From assembly GCA_964606055.1 (NCBI GenBank), contig CAZSFA010000129.1, forward strand, positions 1-8,104: a DNA stretch of 8,104 nt, given 5' to 3'. The notes under the pieces were generated by a model. It was given only the letters and a program-made list of their open reading frames with translations, had not been told where the DNA came from and ran no database searches. Below, piece by piece: positions 6,060-8,104 of this stretch; within the stretch, counting starts at the first letter, position 1, and the number at the start of each line of letters is the position of its first letter. The position numbers and the translations under genes are program-made. Origin of the DNA: Roseitalea sp964606055 (GTDB lineage Bacteria > Pseudomonadota > Alphaproteobacteria > Rhizobiales > Rhizobiaceae).

Positions 6060-7868
6060 ATGACCAGTATCCTGAGACGTTTTGCGGACGACAAGCGCGG
6101 CAGCGCCTACATCATGGCGGCTTTCGCCATCGTACCGATGTTCGGCATGGCAGCGTTTGCAATCGATTACACGAACTACGCGCGCTATGAATCCACGGTC
6201 GAGACGGCCGCACAGTCGGTGGCGCTGCATCTGGCCAAACGGGTCGCGCTCGATCCCAATCTGACCGAGCAGGCGCTGGTCGCCGAGGGCAAGGCGCTGA
6301 TGTCGACCATGGCGCCCGGCCTGCCGATCACCTACGACCGGTTTCACGTCGATCCCGCCAGCGGGCTGGTTCAGATCGAAACATCCCTGGAGTTCGACAC
6401 CTACTTTGCGCAGTTCCTTGGCCACGAGACGCTGATCTCGGAAACCGAGACGCAGGCGCAGTTCGGCCGCCGCAACATCGAAGTGGCGCTGGCGATCGAC
6501 AACTCGGGTTCGATGGGCGACTGGGCCGGCTCGAAACAGAAGCTTCAGGCCGCCAAGGACGCCTCCAAGACCTTGATCGCCTCGGCTTCGACGGCGGTCG
6601 CCGGGTTCGAGAACTCGGATCTGAAGTTCTCGCTCGTCCCCTGGCACACCAATGTCAGCGTACCCGCTTCGCTGCGGACCGACTCTTCGGGCAACGACGC
6701 CTGGTGGGTGGACTGGGACGGCAAGTCGACCGGCCACTTCACCTATCTTGCGCCCTACCTGAACGATGGCAGCAACGCCGACGGCGACATGTATTACGCG
6801 ATGCCGACCGGCCATGGCGGCACCGACGATGAATGGCGCTATTACGACCCGTCGCTGCTGCTGAACTATCTGCCGCTGGAAGCCGACGGCGATGGCGTCG
6901 ATCTGGTTGCACTGCATGCCGAGCCGAACATCGGCATCGTCACGCGCAAGGACGTCTACGACCGGTTCTCCAATGTGAGCTGGAACGGCTGCTTCGAGCA
7001 CCGCCATGGCGACTACCGGTTCAGCTTCGAGCCGCCCAACAATGATGACGGCGATTCGCTGTTCGTGCCGCACATGGCGCCGGACGAGCGTGACTGGTGG
7101 AACAGCCGCAACAGCTACATCAATGACGTTGGCGGCGACTCCGACTATTCCAACGGCACCGACTACGATCAATTCGACTCCGACGTCGTTGGCAGTTCCG
7201 TCGCCGAACGCGCCCGCGTGTTCAACACGGCCAAATATGTCGGATCACCGAGCAGCATGAATGCCAGCTACGACAGCGGCTCCTGGGTCGAAGGTCCGAA
7301 CGGCAAATGCAACACGGCGCCGCTGATCGCGCTGACCGACAACAAGACGGCGATCGAGACGGCGATCGACAACATGCAGGCCAACGGCAACACGGACCTG
7401 ACGATCGGCCTTGAATGGGCGATGCACACGCTCACCCCGTGGGAGCCGATCGACAACGCCGGCGCGTTCAACGAGACGCAGAAGATCCTCGTCTTCATGA
7501 CGGATGGCGACAACTATCCGCGCAATCCGGGCAGCTATGCGACCAGCTACACCAGCTTCCAGTATCCCAAGGACGACCTTCTGGATCTCGGCCTTTCCAG
7601 CTCCCCCAGCCAGTCGGCCGCCAACGGGATGTTCGACGATGCCTCCAAGCAGTATTGCACGGCCATCAAGAACCGCGGCGTGCGCATCTACTTCGTCTAT
7701 TTCGGCACGCCGTCGACGGCTGCGACCGACATCATGAACCATTGCGCTTCCTCGCCCAGCACCGCGATCGCGGCCTCCAACGCCACCGAGCTCGAGGAAG
7801 CCTTCGAGCAGATCGGCGACGATATCGGCAAGCTGCGGCTGTCACACTACACGCCGCCGGAGGAATGA
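6060..7868 (+). CDS. TadG-like protein: Tad N-terminal anchor plus vWA domain
   Basis: Envelope protein of 602 residues. After a short charged N-terminus (FADDKRGS, 8-15) comes one hydrophobic helix (about 16-36) in the style of the Tad_N domain of TadG-type proteins, so the rest is expected outside the inner membrane. A von Willebrand factor A domain begins near 139. Its metal-ion site is complete: DNSGS (D147, S149, S151), T445 in GNTDLT, and D482 in FMTDGDNYP. It ends in LRLSHYTPPEE, a tail similar to other TadG-like vWA proteins. About 225 extra residues seem to be inserted between DxSxS and the threonine motif. They are rich in Asp, Tyr, Trp and Gly, with calcium-loop-like pieces DGDGVD (276-281), NDDGDS (328-333) and D-rich 360-375. 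C311, C417, C533 and C562 could form disulfides. Probable role: adhesion or anchoring of Flp pili. It is monocistronic, with a strong terminator 33 bases after the stop. Confidence 0.9.
   Translation: MTSILRRFADDKRGSAYIMAAFAIVPMFGMAAFAIDYTNYARYESTVETAAQSVALHLAKRVALDPNLTEQALVAEGKALMSTMAPGLPITYDRFHVDPASGLVQIETSLEFDTYFAQFLGHETLISETETQAQFGRRNIEVALAIDNSGSMGDWAGSKQKLQAAKDASKTLIASASTAVAGFENSDLKFSLVPWHTNVSVPASLRTDSSGNDAWWVDWDGKSTGHFTYLAPYLNDGSNADGDMYYAMPTGHGGTDDEWRYYDPSLLLNYLPLEADGDGVDLVALHAEPNIGIVTRKDVYDRFSNVSWNGCFEHRHGDYRFSFEPPNNDDGDSLFVPHMAPDERDWWNSRNSYINDVGGDSDYSNGTDYDQFDSDVVGSSVAERARVFNTAKYVGSPSSMNASYDSGSWVEGPNGKCNTAPLIALTDNKTAIETAIDNMQANGNTDLTIGLEWAMHTLTPWEPIDNAGAFNETQKILVFMTDGDNYPRNPGSYATSYTSFQYPKDDLLDLGLSSSPSQSAANGMFDDASKQYCTAIKNRGVRIYFVYFGTPSTAATDIMNHCASSPSTAIAASNATELEEAFEQIGDDIGKLRLSHYTPPEE
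7346..7369 (+). repeat. 12-base perfect tandem duplication inside the TadG-like gene
   Basis: Two adjacent copies of GACGGCGATCGA. They encode the in-frame repeat TAIE-TAID (residues 430-437) in the helix before the threonine metal-site motif. Being a multiple of three, it preserves the frame. Confidence 0.8.
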
Positions 7869-7900
7869 TCGCCGCTCCGGCGGCCGATCCAAGTATGCGA

Positions 7901-7930
7901 ACGGGCGCCCGGCGGCGCCCGTTTTCTTTT
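7901..7930 (+). terminator. intrinsic (Rho-independent) terminator
   Basis: Perfect 9-base stem (ACGGGCGCC / GGCGCCCGT) with a CGGC loop, followed by TTTTCTTTT. It ends the TadG-like transcript and insulates groES. There is no T-tract on the other strand, so it acts in the plus direction only. Confidence 0.93.
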
Positions 7931-7941
7931 GCCCGCACACG

Positions 7942-7973
7942 CTTGACTCACACCCGCGTGATGCATATCTGCG
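7942..7973 (+). promoter_or_regulatory. groES promoter, heat-shock (RpoH-like) and/or sigma-70 type
   Basis: CTTGAC (7942-7947) serves as -35. CATATCTGCG (7964-7973) resembles the alphaproteobacterial heat-shock -10 consensus CYTATNTNNG with one mismatch. The start of transcription would fall close to the left CIRCE arm (about 7979). A GACTC, i.e. a GANTC CcrM methylation site, overlaps the -35 at 7945-7949. Confidence 0.65.
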
Positions 7974-7978
7974 CGTCG

Positions 7979-8005
7979 CTGGCACTCGACAAACCCGAGT
8001 GCTAA
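7979..8005. promoter_or_regulatory. CIRCE operator (HrcA binding site)
   Basis: The right arm GAGTGCTAA (7997-8005) is a perfect consensus, the spacer is exactly nine bases, and the left arm CTGGCACTC (7979-7987) has two differences from TTAGCACTC. It lies at or just after the predicted transcription start of groES, 45 bases before the ATG, the usual place for HrcA repression of groESL. Confidence 0.92.
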
Positions 8006-8037
8006 TGGCGCAGAAGCGCCAGACATCCAACGTTACC

Positions 8038-8042
8038 AAGGG
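8038..8042 (+). promoter_or_regulatory. ribosome binding site of groES
   Basis: AAGGG, eight bases before ATG at 8051. It supports that start over the in-frame ATG at 8060. Confidence 0.75.
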
Positions 8043-8050
8043 TACCAACA

Positions 8051-8104
8051 ATGGCAGAGATGAACTTTCGTCCGCTGCACGACCGCGTGGTCGTTCGCCG
8101 CGTC
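8051..8104 (+). CDS. groES: co-chaperonin GroES, 5' end only
   Basis: The first 18 codons are in view. MNFRPLHDRVVVRRV (residues 4-18) is the highly conserved GroES N-terminus, with MAE in front as in many alphaproteobacterial versions. GroES is the heptameric lid of the GroEL folding chamber in the cytosol. The gene is preceded by a CIRCE element and a heat-shock-like promoter, and groEL is expected to follow outside the window. Dual control by HrcA and RpoH is inferred from those sites. Confidence 0.97.
   Translation, partial: MAEMNFRPLHDRVVVRRV

Noticed and set aside
5991..7172. 393-codon minus-strand open frame opposite the TadG-like gene
   Set aside because: Antisense to a clear vWA gene with a good ribosome binding site; low-complexity Val/Arg/Gly translation.
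1..8104. CRISPR arrays, insertion sequences, tRNAs, attachment sites
   Set aside because: No regularly spaced repeats, transposase motifs, terminal inverted repeats or tRNA-like cloverleaf were seen on either strand.

Overview
The window comes from a GC-rich alphaproteobacterium, most likely in or near the Hyphomicrobiales (Rhizobiales). This rests on protein families and layout: a class IIA HAD phosphatase-like gene directly before ribF, an alphaproteobacterial GroES N-terminus, a CIRCE element, and a trio of Tad-type minor pilin genes. No species can be named from the sequence alone.

Left part (1-3318, minus strand). One tight transcription unit reads right to left: HAD-family hydrolase (GTG start at 3318), ribF (bifunctional riboflavin kinase/FAD synthetase), a first short-chain dehydrogenase/reductase (SDR), and a second SDR that runs off the left edge. 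Gaps are 12 and 1 bases, then a 4-base GTGA stop/start overlap, so the genes are probably cotranscribed and translationally coupled. ribF makes FMN and FAD. The two SDRs carry complete catalytic residues, but their substrates cannot be read from sequence.

Middle (3319-4670). A 215-base divergent spacer separates this operon from a plus-strand gene for a two-transmembrane protein. Its cytoplasmic part is recognisably an EAL domain, but almost every catalytic signature is lost. It is likely a c-di-GMP receptor or scaffold, or no longer a nucleotide binder, rather than a phosphodiesterase.

Tad block (4696-7868). Two minus-strand TadE-like minor pilin genes (overlapping by one base) are divergent from a plus-strand gene for a 602-residue TadG-like protein with an N-terminal membrane anchor and a von Willebrand A domain. 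The vWA domain is interrupted by a long acidic, aromatic-rich insertion. No pilus motor, secretin, prepilin peptidase or major Flp pilin gene is in view, so these would be surface or envelope partners of machinery encoded elsewhere. The 168-base spacer between them holds a candidate CtrA-like site.

Right edge (7869-8104). A strong intrinsic terminator closes the TadG-like gene. It is followed by a heat-shock-type promoter, a CIRCE operator for HrcA, a good ribosome binding site, and the first 18 codons of groES.

No mobile element, CRISPR array, tRNA, rRNA or defence system was seen. The least ordinary parts are the degenerate membrane EAL protein, the TadG-like protein with its insertion, and their placement between two housekeeping loci.
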